DNA of 64,000 bases, from the NCBI GenBank assembly GCA_964016885.1, contig OZ024743.1, positions 165,215,732 through 165,279,731 of the forward strand. The letters are read 5' to 3'. Source of the DNA: Eledone cirrhosa. Taxonomy: Eukaryota; Mollusca; Cephalopoda; Octopoda; Eledonidae. The translations under genes and the position numbers were made by a program. Position 1 is the first letter of the stretch. The number at the start of each line of letters is the position of its first letter. Shown piece by piece: positions 8,917-18,579 of this stretch. Below the pieces are notes generated by a model that worked only from the letters and a program-made list of their open reading frames with translations, was not told where the DNA came from and made no database searches.

Positions 8917-10990
8917 TCAAAAGGCAAGCGAAAGGGTAGATAAACGGACTTCTGCCAGAACAAAAGATAATGATATCGCGAGGTGCACTGGAACCTCTCT
9001 AATTTTTAGGCAAGCCAGCATGTTCGCAGCATTACCTTGGGTGATAGCGAGGTTGATGCACTGGAACAGCCAAGTGCACTCACAAGCATCACCTGTTACC
9101 TTGGTTAGGTGAGTCACCAGTGATAACAAGAACCTCGCAGTCAGCGGCCCACTCCCACAGGCTGGAAAAAGTAGCTAACCAACAGATCTTGGTATTTCAG
9201 AATTTTATTCCATTCAGCATGGAAGCAGTAGCTCTCACCCTAACCGCAGCATTCAGGATGTGGGAAGAAGCAAAAGAGTCACTGACTGTGATGTCCCAGA
9301 TAAGACATCTGCCTCTTATCTAGGGGTAGGACCGTCAGGCCTTTTCCCATCAATTCTGGACAACCGCGACAGTTCCAAAATTGAGCAGATATGTGCGAAA
9401 TGACTGGCATTCAGGCGGCAAGATAAATCGTGAAGGCCTGTGGAATCAAGGAGCCTAGCACACCAACATTTCAGACCCGTACAGACATCGGTTCTCACTC
9501 TGAGGGCATGGAGACACGAAGCTCGTCCAAACTGAATAGACCACTGATGTTGGCCATGGATGGGACATCAACCATCTCCTGAGTATTTGATGCTAGCAGA
9601 CAGTAGGTGGCACCTTGAGAACTGATCTGATGGGTCGAAGAGATAGTCAAAAGTGACCTTTGAATGTATGTTGCCCCAAACTTTCTGTTTCCATTTGTCC
9701 TCTACCCTGTCAGGAACAGAAAAACACAGCTCTCTCCATCATAGAAGAGCTTCATCCATCTCCCTGTTGGAACTAGTCCATGTTGGAAAAGAGAAGATGT
9801 TACCTAACAGGGTGGAGCAAGCATGGGAGTAGGAAAGGAAGCAAGAGAGAGGGAGGGACGAATATTTATGTAGAACAAGGCCTTTAAATCGCTTGGGCAA
9901 CGAAGCCTGACCACAGGACTCTGGAGAAAGTCTAACATTGACCAAGCACTCGAGTCTCTCGAAGATTAGGTCATCAAAGCATTGGAGACATGACAAAAAT
10001 CTGTGAGATGGGCTAACCCTGAGTATATATAGTAGCTTAGGAATCGATAGGTAATTCCTGAGTATAATAAAACCTTGATGGGGCTCGATTGCCTCAATGT
10101 TCTTCAATAATTGCTCAAGGTTAGATATCTAGGATTGGAAATTTGGATCAAAAGCTAGATCTGTAATTGGGGCTCCCAAGGAGCATCAGCCCAACGGGGG
10201 AGGGACTGCAATGGAAAGGAAGGATTCTGCAAACAGGTCTATTGTCTGATGTTGAGAATCTGGGTGGTTGAGAATCCAGAGCTCACATTGACCTGGAGCC
10301 CACAACAACCAAGCTCTTCAATCATTTTATTTGCAGTTGTAAGAACACTATCCAAAGATTCCCCAAACAAGCGTCATCAAGATACCAATCAACCTCGATC
10401 TTGGTGATGTCATCAATGCCCAGTGCAAACAGAACGAGCCCAAGCGAGTCACTCTGTTGAACTCCTGAGACATAAATGATGATTTGATTACCAAAAGAGT
10501 AGGAGGGCTCCCGATAAGCCTACCAAGCAAAGTGGTAGAGTTGGGGGACCCTTACTGAGCTGAGGACAACATTGCAGCTGACGGAATTGAAGGCATTCTT
10601 GAGGTCAAGTTCGAGGATGACCCTGGGGGACTTGGAGGGCAAGTTGGTAAAGGCTCTGGTAGCATGGGCAGCAGCCTGACAATCCAACTTAGTTCCACCG
10701 ACAGTGAATCAGAGACCAATAACAAACACACCTTTGCAGTAAAACAACAAAGGTTGCAGCCAACTGCAATGGGGTGCAAGTCTCCATTGCGCTTTGTGAG
10801 TCCAAATAGTTTTGCACGAAAACTATATAGGAAAGAACGTTCTCTGAAGAGAACTGATTCACAAACTGAGTTAGGCTCTCCAAGAGCTCGAGTCCGGCAT
10901 CACAGGCTGATAAAGAGATGCCATCCTTAAGGTGCTGAGGTAGTGGACCATCAATCCCCACACCAGAACCACCAGGGATGTTATCTATAG
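8917..10990 (-). pseudogene. RLE-type LINE: RT and restriction-like endonuclease remnant
   Basis: On the minus strand the order is: VILELDLKNAFNSV (about 10630-10585, first catalytic Asp); GVQQSDSLG..LFALGIDDI (about 10465-10405); VDWYLDDACLG (about 10396-10362, DD catalytic pair); PESCGQASLPKRFKGL (about 9930-9885). Then a Cys/His knuckle C-W-C..GLHDLSC, GKRPDGPTP (9350-9331) and RCLIWDITVSDSFASSH (9315-9260). The 'RPD...WD.T' pattern is that of a restriction-like endonuclease, as in R2-type LINEs. The end reads INLAITQGNAANMLACLKIRE. Frames change at least six times. The element is 5'-truncated near 10990. It differs from the RLE remnant at 2.1-3.2 kb. Confidence 0.7.
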
Positions 10991-11120
10991 ATATTTTTAC
11001 TATAAATATCATCCATACTATATCATCCATGTTATATCACTGCTGTTATAAATATCGCCCATGTTATAAATATCAGAACTGGCGGCTTACACGATGCTTT
11101 TTCTAATAGTGATACAGGTA
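10978..11120. repeat. Short ATATCATCCATGTTATA-type tandem repeats
   Basis: Four to five imperfect 20-30 bp units built on TATAAATATC and ATCATCCATGTTATA. They sit at the 5' truncation point of the RLE LINE and may be filler DNA. Confidence 0.5.
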
Positions 11121-11639
11121 CAATACTAATTTTCAAACGTAAATTAACATACTAGTTGATTCACGTCAGGATTTTAACACAGTGTTACATATAATTTTTA
11201 ATATTTTCACTTTAATATTATCATCATAGAGATATAAGGAGGGGATTTGTGACTTCATAATGTTTTTAATGAATTATCTAGTAGCAAAACAGAGAATCTC
11301 AAATGGGTTTGGAACCAAAGATACTGGAAAATCGGTAGTTGCAGCCGTTTCAGCACCAATATTATTAACCAGTGGATGAGACTAGGAAGCTATGTGGTCG
11401 CCCAGCCTGCTTTCCTCAATCCTACCCGACTATATTCAATTTAAAAATAAAAAGTATTCATAGACAGGACCAGATGGAGGGAGTGTTGGAGGACACTCCA
11501 TAAGTGGGTGAAGGAAGAGAAGGGCGGCGGCGACGACGACATTGTGCAGTGCAATCTCAGACATACATCATGGGCCTGTTTAACCATAGCTAAACAACAA
11601 GTAAATAGTTTTTTTGAAACTTAAATCCGTGATCGCTAT
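11121..11639. other. Unassigned sequence
   Basis: No ORF, tRNA-like head or repeat signature that I recognise. A short GGCGGCGGCGACGACGACATT tract near 11525 is the only compositional feature. Confidence 0.4.
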
Positions 11640-12606
11640 TAGCTACAAAAGGCTTTCCCCTCAAAATGAAAAGTAGATTGCATGATTATGTACGAATAGC
11701 GATGCTGTATGGAAGTGAGATCTGGGAGCTGTGGACCAACGAAGATTGGAAAGAAATGAAGCTTGCATGCTTCGATGGCTGTGTAGTAGAAAAGCGTCAA
11801 TGAACTTGGAGAGAAAGTGGAGATAAGAGGGGTCAGATGCAGTGTGCTGGCTGAAATAGCGATGGTAAGGGCGTGTGATGTGTATGGAGGATGACAGCTA
11901 CATATAAAGGTGCATGGTGCTCGAAGTTGATGTAAAATATGGAAAAGGAAGACTTTGGGATGAAGTGATAAAAGCTGAACTTGCACAATTAAACCTCACA
12001 AAGGAGATGGATGGTACATGCGCGAGATCTCTGGCGAAATGCTGTACTGAAGCTGATCCACCTTCCTCATATGCACAGGATGAATCAAATATGTAGAGGA
12101 CACTAATCTGCACCAAATTTTACCCTCCCACATACACCTTCCCCAATGCTAATTTTCACCCATTCCCCATCATAAGCTAAGAATCCCACCTTAGAGTCCA
12201 CCACTCGCCTCGTTCATGTCCAACTTGCATACTCGTTCCCATCATACACCACCTTCCACATTCCCGATACACCTCTCCTGTCCGACTCATAAAGCATGGA
12301 AAACTGAACACGTTCCACACTTGCTCTACAACAGTGCTGCTGCCACGACAAAAACACCCAATCCATCTTATAAAGTGGTCGTGTTGGTGACACGATGAAA
12401 AACCACCCACTCCACCGTCAGATAGTCGTTTTGTTGCCAGGATAAAAAGCACCCAGTCCACTCTGTAACGTGGTTGGCGTTAAGAAACCAAGTCAAAAAC
12501 AGATCCGTGTGAGCAAGACAGTTACCAGACCTGACTAGTCTTATAACATGACAACCCGTCTAAACAATGCAAGCGTGGAAAATAGACATTAAATGATGAT
12601 GATGTA
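11640..12606 (+). mobile_element. RTE-type LINE, 5'-truncated copy
   Basis: A degraded RTE C-terminal ORF spans 11640-12090; GKGRLWDEVIKAELAQLNLTKEM at 11950-12010 is the equivalent of the KTWDEVIKADL block near 5.1 kb. The 3' UTR that follows (12300-12606) has three AAAA..CACCCA..GTAAAGTGG modules, the GGTTGGCGTTA block, GAGCAAGACAG and a final TGATGATGATG. Several stops and shifts. Confidence 0.75.
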
Positions 12607-13079
12607 TATGTACTCTCGGGTCCCAAATAATAGAGCAGGTTGGAAAATCAGTACGTTTTCTAAGTTGTCTCCGTTGATTAAAAAAACAACAGAATTAATC
12701 GTTTAGTTTACAAATTGAGACCCCTCAACCTATCCTATTTATTTTATAATGTAAGGGATTTCTAATAATGTAATATTTTGTCATGTATAATATTTTTTAA
12801 TGTATAAAGAAAATTAATTGCCGGAGATAGCTAAGGAAAATTTAATTAGCGGGAGGGAGGGGGGGGGGCTGAAAAATTAATAAGCGGGGGTGGGGAAGGG
12901 GGCCTTATTCGAGACCCACGAATATGTATAAAGTAAAAGCGTGATAGTGTACAGTTCATTCTAATTGCTTAGTTTAAAGTTTTTAAAGAAAAAACTTATT
13001 GGAAAACGTTTGCGGTGGAGGAAGGAATACTGAGGAAATAAAAGAATAATGGTTTCTTTTAATATGATAATTATTTTTA
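12607..13079. other. Unassigned AT-rich DNA with a G-rich island
   Basis: No gene seen. At 12848-12905 two related units (AATTAGCGGGAGG and AATAAGCGGGGGTGG) flank a run of ten or more G. Several G4-capable G runs lie on the plus strand. Confidence 0.4.
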
Positions 13080-13340
13080 ATTTAGATACAAAGCCAGCAA
13101 TTGAAGGGAAATGATAGTCGATTATATCAAACCCAGAAGTCAAAGTTGACCACGGAGGAATTTGACCTCAAAATGTGAAATATAATAATTTAGGAACAAG
13201 GCTAACAATTTTGGGTGGAAGGGACCAGTCGATCGTGTCGAATTAGTTAACTGCTATTTTATTTTATTCATCCTGTAAACGGCAAAATCAACAATCAGCA
13301 GAATTTTAACTCAGAACATAGAGGCGAAATAAATATTGCA
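13080..13340 (-). mobile_element. Two degenerate tRNA-SINE copies
   Basis: The blocks CAAAGCCAGCAATT, TCGATTATATC, AAGTTGACCACGG and AATTTGACCTC follow the order of the minus-strand SINE at 27.2 kb (ACAAGGCCAGCAATT, TCGACC, AAAGTTAACC, GATTTGAACTC). A second, more eroded copy follows at 13195-13335 (CAAGGCTAACAATT ... TTTTAACTCAG). Old insertions. Confidence 0.4.
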
Positions 13341-14019
13341 TCAAAATTTGATATGTCGAATGAGAGAGAAAGACAAGCATCAAGTGCATTTGATAGAGAG
13401 AAGGGGGGTGTAGTCTATTTACTTGACAACAGGTAAATAGACAGAGTTCATCTGTCTCAAACGAAATTTTTTTCTCCCAAGAAACCTTATTAATTTTTAA
13501 AATGTCACGTTTTTTGTCTCACAAATTTTTTGTCAAAGCCCGCCTTTCAAAATATTATTGAGATAAAATAGATTTAAAAGGAAGGGGTTAGTCTCTATCT
13601 CTTCATATTTGACGAACATGCGATAAAGTTCATTTAATTTCAGTTTTATAGACAAACCTTGATCTTTCAAAAAATTATTATTTGTATTCTCCATTCTTTT
13701 GCAAGGACTGGAAATATATCATAAATAAACTTCCAGTGACTTTCCACGGTTTACAAAAGTTTTTAGTAGCGAAGTTTTTAACTTTTTAATGCTTTAGTAC
13801 CGTTGCCATGTTACGGAGCAAATAACAACAAAAGATTTCATTGCTTGTTTTAATAGCGAACACAACGATCAAATTTGAAAACCAAAAACCAAATTAGAAA
13901 TTAATATTTAATTAAATGTTAAAATTTAATTACTGAATTTCTCTCAATATATATTATATTTTTAAACCAGCATTATCAAATTTATTTTGGGTAAATTTAT
14001 AGAACATTCCCACCCTCGA
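13341..14019. other. Unassigned AT-rich sequence
   Basis: No ORF above 60 codons that resembles a protein and no repeat I can name. Confidence 0.4.
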
Positions 14020-14545
14020 TTTCAGTGTGTGTGTGTGTGTATGGGATGTGGGGGGGATTTTGCCCCGGTCTTTTCGTGTGCTATCAATTAATATAACGTC
14101 CCAGGTGTTCGCAATCAACTTTTTTCGCCGAGAAAACGGAGGGAGTGGAGTAGGTGCCCCCGGACCCCTTCCTCCTCGGAGTATTCTCACCGATTTCTTT
14201 TTTCTTTCGCGTGTTATCAATGAATATGATCTCCAAACCAGTCGGAAACGACTAGCTTTGTTGAAAAATGAAAGGAAAAGGAGGCAGAAAAATCATCAGA
14301 GTTTCGCAGATCTATAACCCCACCCCACCCGCGTATGGTGGGAAATAATACATTTTTTCGTGTGCTATCAACTAATCTGACCTCCAAAATGTTCGCCATC
14401 GACCCCCCCCCCCCCCCCGAAAATGGAAACCTTAACCTTAATTCTAAACCTAACCCTAATCCTAATCCTGAAAAAAAATCGGTTGCAAGCATCTTGGAAA
14501 TCAGATTTGTTGATAGCACACGAAAATAACAAAGAAAAATAATTA
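14020..14545. repeat. Cluster of a CGTGTGCTATCAA-type repeated motif
   Basis: A block beginning TTTTCGTGTGCTATCAA and continuing about 30 nt (AAT.T.AC.TCC..) recurs at about 14073, 14205 and 14355 on the plus strand, and at 14530-14485 on the minus strand. A fifth, minus-strand copy is at 15515-15462. The third and fourth form an inverted pair about 110 bp apart, around a run of about 16 C and telomere-like repeats. The blocks are not exact, which suggests old divergence. I do not recognise the family. Confidence 0.55.
14431..14469. repeat. Telomere-like CCTAA repeats
   Basis: About six degenerate units (CCTTAA, CCTTAATT, CCTAACC, CCTAATC) of the metazoan telomere repeat in CCCTAA orientation, between the inverted motif pair and next to the poly-C run. 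Confidence 0.55.
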
Positions 14546-14602
14546 TTTCACACCAAATACAAAGGAGCGTAGATCGGCAAAACTCCTGTAGTGATGGGGG
14601 TC

Positions 14603-15421
14603 ACCATTATGTTGTGGATAGAATTATTCTTTTCAAGTGAATAATAAAAAGAACGATGCCAGGATTGTGATGTTGACAATGTTTATTTACAATAACAAAA
14701 TTCACTTGTTAGTACATTGAATATCGAGTAACAAAATCGTGACACCGGATTGGCAGTATCGGTAGAGGGTCAGACACCATGCTTTCCAGCATAGTTACGT
14801 CCCTTTACGATCTGAGTTCAAACCCCGCCGAGGTTGACCTTGCCTTTCATCCTTACGGGGTTGATAAAATAAAGTACCAGTAATGCACTGGGTTATTGAT
14901 GGCCTTGTGCCAAAAGTAGAAACAATTATTTTCTTACTAGCTACTTCGAGATAGCGGAGATGCATGTATCAATAAAACGATACAATAAAAGTGAAATAAC
15001 AGGAAGTCGAAAGAGTAGGGGGGAAATATAAGTAAACCTATGAAGCTGGTCAATCTACCGAGCTGGTATGAAATGTAAGAGCCTGTAAGGCCAGGAGAGA
15101 GAGAGAGAGAGAGAGTAAAAGGTCTGTAGATAGTGAATGGGCTACATCGTTAACCTCTCACAGACTCCTGCTTCGGGTCTCTCTGGTGGATTCCCTAGGT
15201 ACTTGTATTTATAATAACCTTATAGCTAGAAGGATGTGTATATGGGTTGATTTATGAGTAGCCATGTGTGTTTCATCTGTCAAGAATGGTGTCACAGGTC
15301 AAGTGGTATGTACGTTTATCATAGTTGTCTCTTGACAAGACAATGGTGGTTTTAGAGGCGAGAACCCTCAGATTCGGTTTCGAATCTTCGCCAGGTAAAA
15401 CATAGGAGTATTCCGTTACAC
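14603..15421 (-). mobile_element. LTR (solo or fragment) split by a SINE
   Basis: On the minus strand the unit starts TGTAACGGAATACTCC at 15421. It contains TTATAAATAC (TATA-like, near 15210) and a block AGGTCTGTAGA..CCAGGAGAGAGAG in the same order as the LTR at 18.15-18.57 kb. It ends near 14612 before TGGTGACCCCCATC, which looks like a primer-binding site copied from a tRNA 3' end. A plus-strand SINE interrupts it at 14751-14930. No internal coding region. Confidence 0.5.
14751..14932 (+). mobile_element. tRNA-derived SINE (GGCAGTATCGGTAG family)
   Basis: The head starts TGGCAGTATCGGTAGAGGGTC (box A area) with box B GAGTTCAAACCCC near 14815. The body is CCTTTCATCCTTACGGGGTTG and ATAAAATAAAGTACCAG, and the end is CAAAAGTAGAAACAATTATT. 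Six copies of this family lie in the window. Confidence 0.85.
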
Positions 15422-15501
15422 TCCGGTGGTCTTTCCTCCCCCTTTCCACCTCCTTTTTCTACAAAGTTAGTCGTTTCCGACTGGTTCGGAAGTCAGATTC
15501 G

Positions 15502-15942
15502 TTGATAATATACCACCTCATTGTAGTTCGCGTAAAAGCCCTAATTAATAGAACATATCGTTTTGAAAGAAAAAAAACCTGCACTGATAGGAAATGCATA
15601 GTCTGCAAATTAAGCCCACAAACTAACTGCAAAACTAGGAATGTACTATATTGTATAAGATGTACTAAGGGACAGTGTAGTAATAAGAACACAACTTACA
15701 TAAGTGAGACAGACCGTAGCATAGGAGAAAAAATAAGTAAACACTGTCGAGAACTCCAAGATGGGAAGAACTCATCAGTACTCCACCAACATGCGAAAAT
15801 GGCACATGGGGGCACACTAGAGAACATAGAAATAAATATTATATCCACACACAGAAAAGGCGCAATGCTCCAAAACGAACTCCAACCAAAATTAAACAGA
15901 AAACATGAGTGGAATAACAACAACATCACAAGTAGTAACTAA
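15502..15942 (+). CDS. Penelope-like element GIY-YIG endonuclease domain (partial ORF)
   Basis: The 146-residue ORF has a Cys cluster near its start (C-T-D-R-K-C-I-V-C, then C..C-I-R-C), then YISETDRSIGEKISKHCREL, SSVLHQHAKMAHGG and a basic tail NRKHEWNNN. In Penelope-like elements the RT is followed by a GIY-YIG nuclease with Y-I-G-E-T..R-S..R..H and a linker Cys motif. Here the G of YIGET is S (YISET) and the catalytic Arg position reads K-I-S-K-H, so activity is doubtful. The RT half is missing. A degraded relative occurs at 38.8-39.2 kb. A hammerhead-like fold follows about 220 bp downstream, the usual PLE arrangement. Confidence 0.75.
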   Translation: MIIYHLIVVRVKALINRTYRFERKKTCTDRKCIVCKLSPQTNCKTRNVLYCIRCTKGQCSNKNTTYISETDRSIGEKISKHCRELQDGKNSSVLHQHAKMAHGGTLENIEINIISTHRKGAMLQNELQPKLNRKHEWNNNNITSSN

Positions 15943-16158
15943 GGACAAGATAAATACATACAGACACACATAAGGACCAAACTAATAAAACAAACCAGAC
16001 ACACAGATAGAACAAGCAACCAACTAGCGACAAGTAAATAAATAAAAACACACACACACACCCGGATATAATTGCATGCACAACCCAAGCATACAGCACA
16101 CAACACACAGAAACAAGATGGTGTAGGACAGAACAAAGGAGAGACACAAAATAACAAA

Positions 16159-16209
16159 TTAGTCTCTGAGGAGGTTACAGAATGTGTGACGAAAGCGCTT
16201 TGGCACTAA
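16159..16209 (+). ncRNA. Hammerhead-like fold downstream of PLE ORF (degenerate)
   Basis: CTGAGGA (16166-16172) and GAAA (16191-16194) frame stem II (GTTACA with TGTGAC, 6 bp with one G-U; one bulged G). Stem I is TTAGT (16159-16163) with ACTAA (16205-16209). Stem III (GCGCTTTGGC) pairs poorly, so self-cleavage is unlikely now. It corresponds to the fold at 39469-39522. Confidence 0.4.
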
Positions 16210-16282
16210 ATAAATCACCATCCGGTATATATATATATATGCAAAAGAAACCAAAGAACGTTTACATACTCAAACAGTCTTT

Positions 16283-16341
16283 ATTTACTTACAATGTTTC
16301 ATCCTACCTTTTAGCAGGAATCCTCAGAGCCTAATAAATAC
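16283..16341 (-). ncRNA. Hammerhead-like fold, left arm
   Basis: On the minus strand: stem I TATTTATT with AGTAAATA; core CTGAGGA (16328-16322); stem II TCCTGCT with GGTAGGA around an AAAA loop; then GAAACATTGTA, giving a short stem III (A-C with G-T) and a legal cleavage context. The nucleotide pair closing stem II is U-U. Confidence 0.5.
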
Positions 16342-16530
16342 AGTGTTGAGTATAAGCTCCACAAAAACCTAGTCACACGAACAATCAGAATAAAGATAGG
16401 GAGATTGGAGATGGCGAACAAAGAGGTGCATGCTGGGGTTGTTAAGCATCGCTGCTTAATTTTTTAATTTTTTAAATCTTTTTAATTCTTTTTAATTTTT
16501 AATTTTATTATATTATTATATTATGTTAGA

Positions 16531-16716
16531 ATTGGCAGTATCGGTAGAGGGTCGGACGCCATGCTTTGACGCATAGAGTTACGGCCCTTGCCATTCTGAG
16601 TTCAAATCCCGCCGAGGTTAACTTTGCCTTTCATCCTTACGGGGTCGATAAAATAAAGTACCAGTAATGTACTGAGTAATTTGCTGGCCTTGTGCCAATA
16701 GTAGAAACAGTTATTA
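16531..16716 (+). mobile_element. tRNA-derived SINE (GGCAGTATCGGTAG family)
   Basis: It has the same head, box B (GAGTTCAAATCCC) and tail (GTGCCAATAGTAGAAACAG) as the 14.75 kb copy. It is inserted in the AT-rich spacer of the inverted repeat. Confidence 0.85.
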
Positions 16717-17102
16717 TCTAATCTTTTATTATTTTATTATTTTTATTTTTATTATTTTTCATTATATTTTATTAATTTTTTTAATTATTTTACTTTATTT
16801 TATTTTATTATCTTTATTATTTTTATATTTTTTATTACTTTATTATAATTTATATTGTTTTAACCTTTGTCTGTATTTTTTAATGTATTTTTTTATGCTT
16901 TTGCATTTTTTACTTTTACATTCTTTGTTTTTGTGTGCCATCTATTATATCTGCATCTTGTTGAATCCACTTTTGACCTGGCATTTAGCAGTGATGCTTA
17001 ACAACCCCAGCATGCACCTTTTTGTTCGCCATCTCCAATTTCCCTATCTTTATTCTGATTGTTCGTGTGACTAGGTTTTTGTGTAGCTTATACTCAATAC
17101 TG

Positions 17103-17162
17103 TATTTATTAGGCTCTGAGGATTCCTGCCAAACGGTGAGGATGAAACATTGTAAATAAATA
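17103..17162 (+). ncRNA. Hammerhead-like fold, right arm
   Basis: Stem I: TATTTATT (17103-17110) with AATAAATA (17155-17162), 8 bp. Core CTGAGGA 17116-17122. Stem II: TCCT.GCC with GGT.AGGA around AAAC. Then GAAA (17144-17147), a two-pair stem III and a cleavage site after A17154. Compared with the left-arm copy, stem II keeps its pairing despite base changes (GCT/GGT versus GCC/GGT). The closing pair is U-U, which may weaken activity. Confidence 0.5.
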
Positions 17163-17209
17163 AAGACTGTTTGAGTATGTAAGCGTTCTTTGGTTTCTTT
17201 TGCATATAA

Positions 17210-17574
17210 CGGCTCTGTTCTTGTACATTGAGCTAACACAATACTGCCATAATACAGTACGGTGCGTGCGTGTTTATACACATACGCTCCGTGCTTTACG
17301 TAAATAAATATATATATATATATGTAGAAGTTATATTTAATTTGTTGGTATACAACAAGCAAATATTTTTATAACTGATATAAAGCACTCAACTATCTGG
17401 GAACTTCCAACCGACATGGTCGCATTCTTTAAGGGTATGTCAATATTTGTTTATAAAACTGATCTATATTATATTTTATCTGATGAAAGCACACCATAAT
17501 TTTCTTTGGTGTCCTTGAAATATGTATAATGAAATAAATATGGTTTTATAAATATAGTTTCCATTTGTTAATAT

Positions 17575-17576
<2 letters not shown>
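17210..17576. other. Unassigned sequence
   Basis: AT-rich. It contains the palindrome TTGTTGGTATACAACAA at 17341-17357, related to the one near 3425, and a short TA repeat at 17310-17325. No gene seen. Confidence 0.4.

Positions 17577-17661
<85 letters not shown>
17577..17661. repeat. (TA)n microsatellite
   Basis: About 42 uninterrupted TA units. Confidence 0.95.
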
Positions 17662-17663
<2 letters not shown>

Positions 17664-17808
17664 GTTCTGAACAAAAAGTTCAGTTTTTCTTTTCTTTGTG
17701 TGTCTGAGTTCTTTTTAAAAATATCTTTGGTATAAGAATGTTATCATTTCTTGCTAGAAAGCTAGTAGTATTGTCTGTTGTCCTTGTTGTTGAAGAAGGT
17801 GACGCAGC

Positions 17809-18083
17809 AATTTCTCGGGTGTGTAGCATTTTCGCAGTGAAGTGTTTGGTAACGAATTGAAGAATCGAAGCGAAGTCACAGTAAATCTTCTGTAGAATCA
17901 AAGTTTGGTAAATAACTTGAAGAAGAAGTTTTATCATATAAGTGATATTTCTCGGGTGTGTAGCATTTTTGCAGTCAAGTGTTTGGTAATGAATTGAAGA
18001 ATCGAAGCGAAGTCACAGTAAATATTCTGTGGAATCGAAGTTTGGTAAATAATTTGAAGAAGTGAAATTTTATCATATAAATG
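17809..18083. repeat. 137-bp tandem repeat, two copies
   Basis: TTTCTCGGGTGTGTAGCATTTT starts at 17811 and again at 17948. The units match through GAATTGAAGAATCGAAGCGAAG and CACAGTAAAT to TTTTATCATATAA, with about 10 differences. They lie next to the primer-binding site of the LTR at 18.15 kb, so they are probably its leader. Confidence 0.75.
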
Positions 18084-18117
18084 AGAAGCTTGGTAATTAT
18101 AGATTGCTCAGAAAGCT

Positions 18118-18570
18118 GCGTGTTCGAATCGCGTCGGGATGTCACCAATTGAAGCGAAGCAGAAGTTAGTAAGTGTTGCTAGAGGTGAAATAACACGACA
18201 AAATAGATGGTTCTGTTTAAAATACAAAATTTACTTCACTTCTCTAAATAAATGAACACAAAATAAGTTACTACAAGTTATAAAGGTTGACGATGCTTAT
18301 GCTGTTATGATGAAATAGCTAGAGAAGATGAGAGCCTGTAAGACCAGGAGAGAGAGAGAGAGAGTAAAGGTCTGTAGAAAGCAAATGTTTTATATCGTTA
18401 TTCTCTCAAAAACTACTCCGAACTACCTTTTGCCTGGTCTAAGACAGGCTATTTATATCTGTCGCTTCCTCTGTCCCCTGTCCCGAGGGATCGCCAAAAA
18501 GGAGGTAACCCAGAATTTGACCGTTAAGTGTCACCCAGAGGTCAAGGTGTGGACAGATTTCGCTACATAG
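18118..18570 (-). mobile_element. LTR of an LTR retrotransposon with adjacent primer-binding site
   Basis: Minus strand: the LTR begins TGTAGCGAAATCTG at 18570 and ends TTCGCTTCA at 18155. TGGTGACATCCCGACGCG follows two bases later (18152-18135), matching the complement of a tRNA 3' end with CCA. A TATA box (GATATAAATAG) lies near 18455. LTR length is about 416 bp. No second LTR or coding region is seen in the window; the leader continues to 17.8 kb. Confidence 0.65.
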
Positions 18571-18579
18571 AATTCTCTA

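Larger units (their letters stand above)
16241..17205. repeat. 220-bp inverted repeat (PLE pLTR-like arms)
   Basis: The left arm, 16241-16454, is the reverse complement of the right arm, 16987-17203, with scattered substitutions. The spacer is AT-rich and holds a SINE. Each arm carries a hammerhead-like core. Inverted terminal copies plus hammerheads are reported for Penelope-like elements, and a PLE ORF lies just upstream, so a PLE origin is likely. Confidence 0.7.

Noticed and set aside
14431..14469. A true chromosome end
   Set aside because: Only about six degenerate units, with ordinary repeats on both sides.
15502..15942. A host GIY-YIG nuclease (SLX1-like)
   Set aside because: The Cys cluster, the basic NRKHEWNN tail and the trailing hammerhead-like fold match Penelope-like elements, and no RING domain is present.
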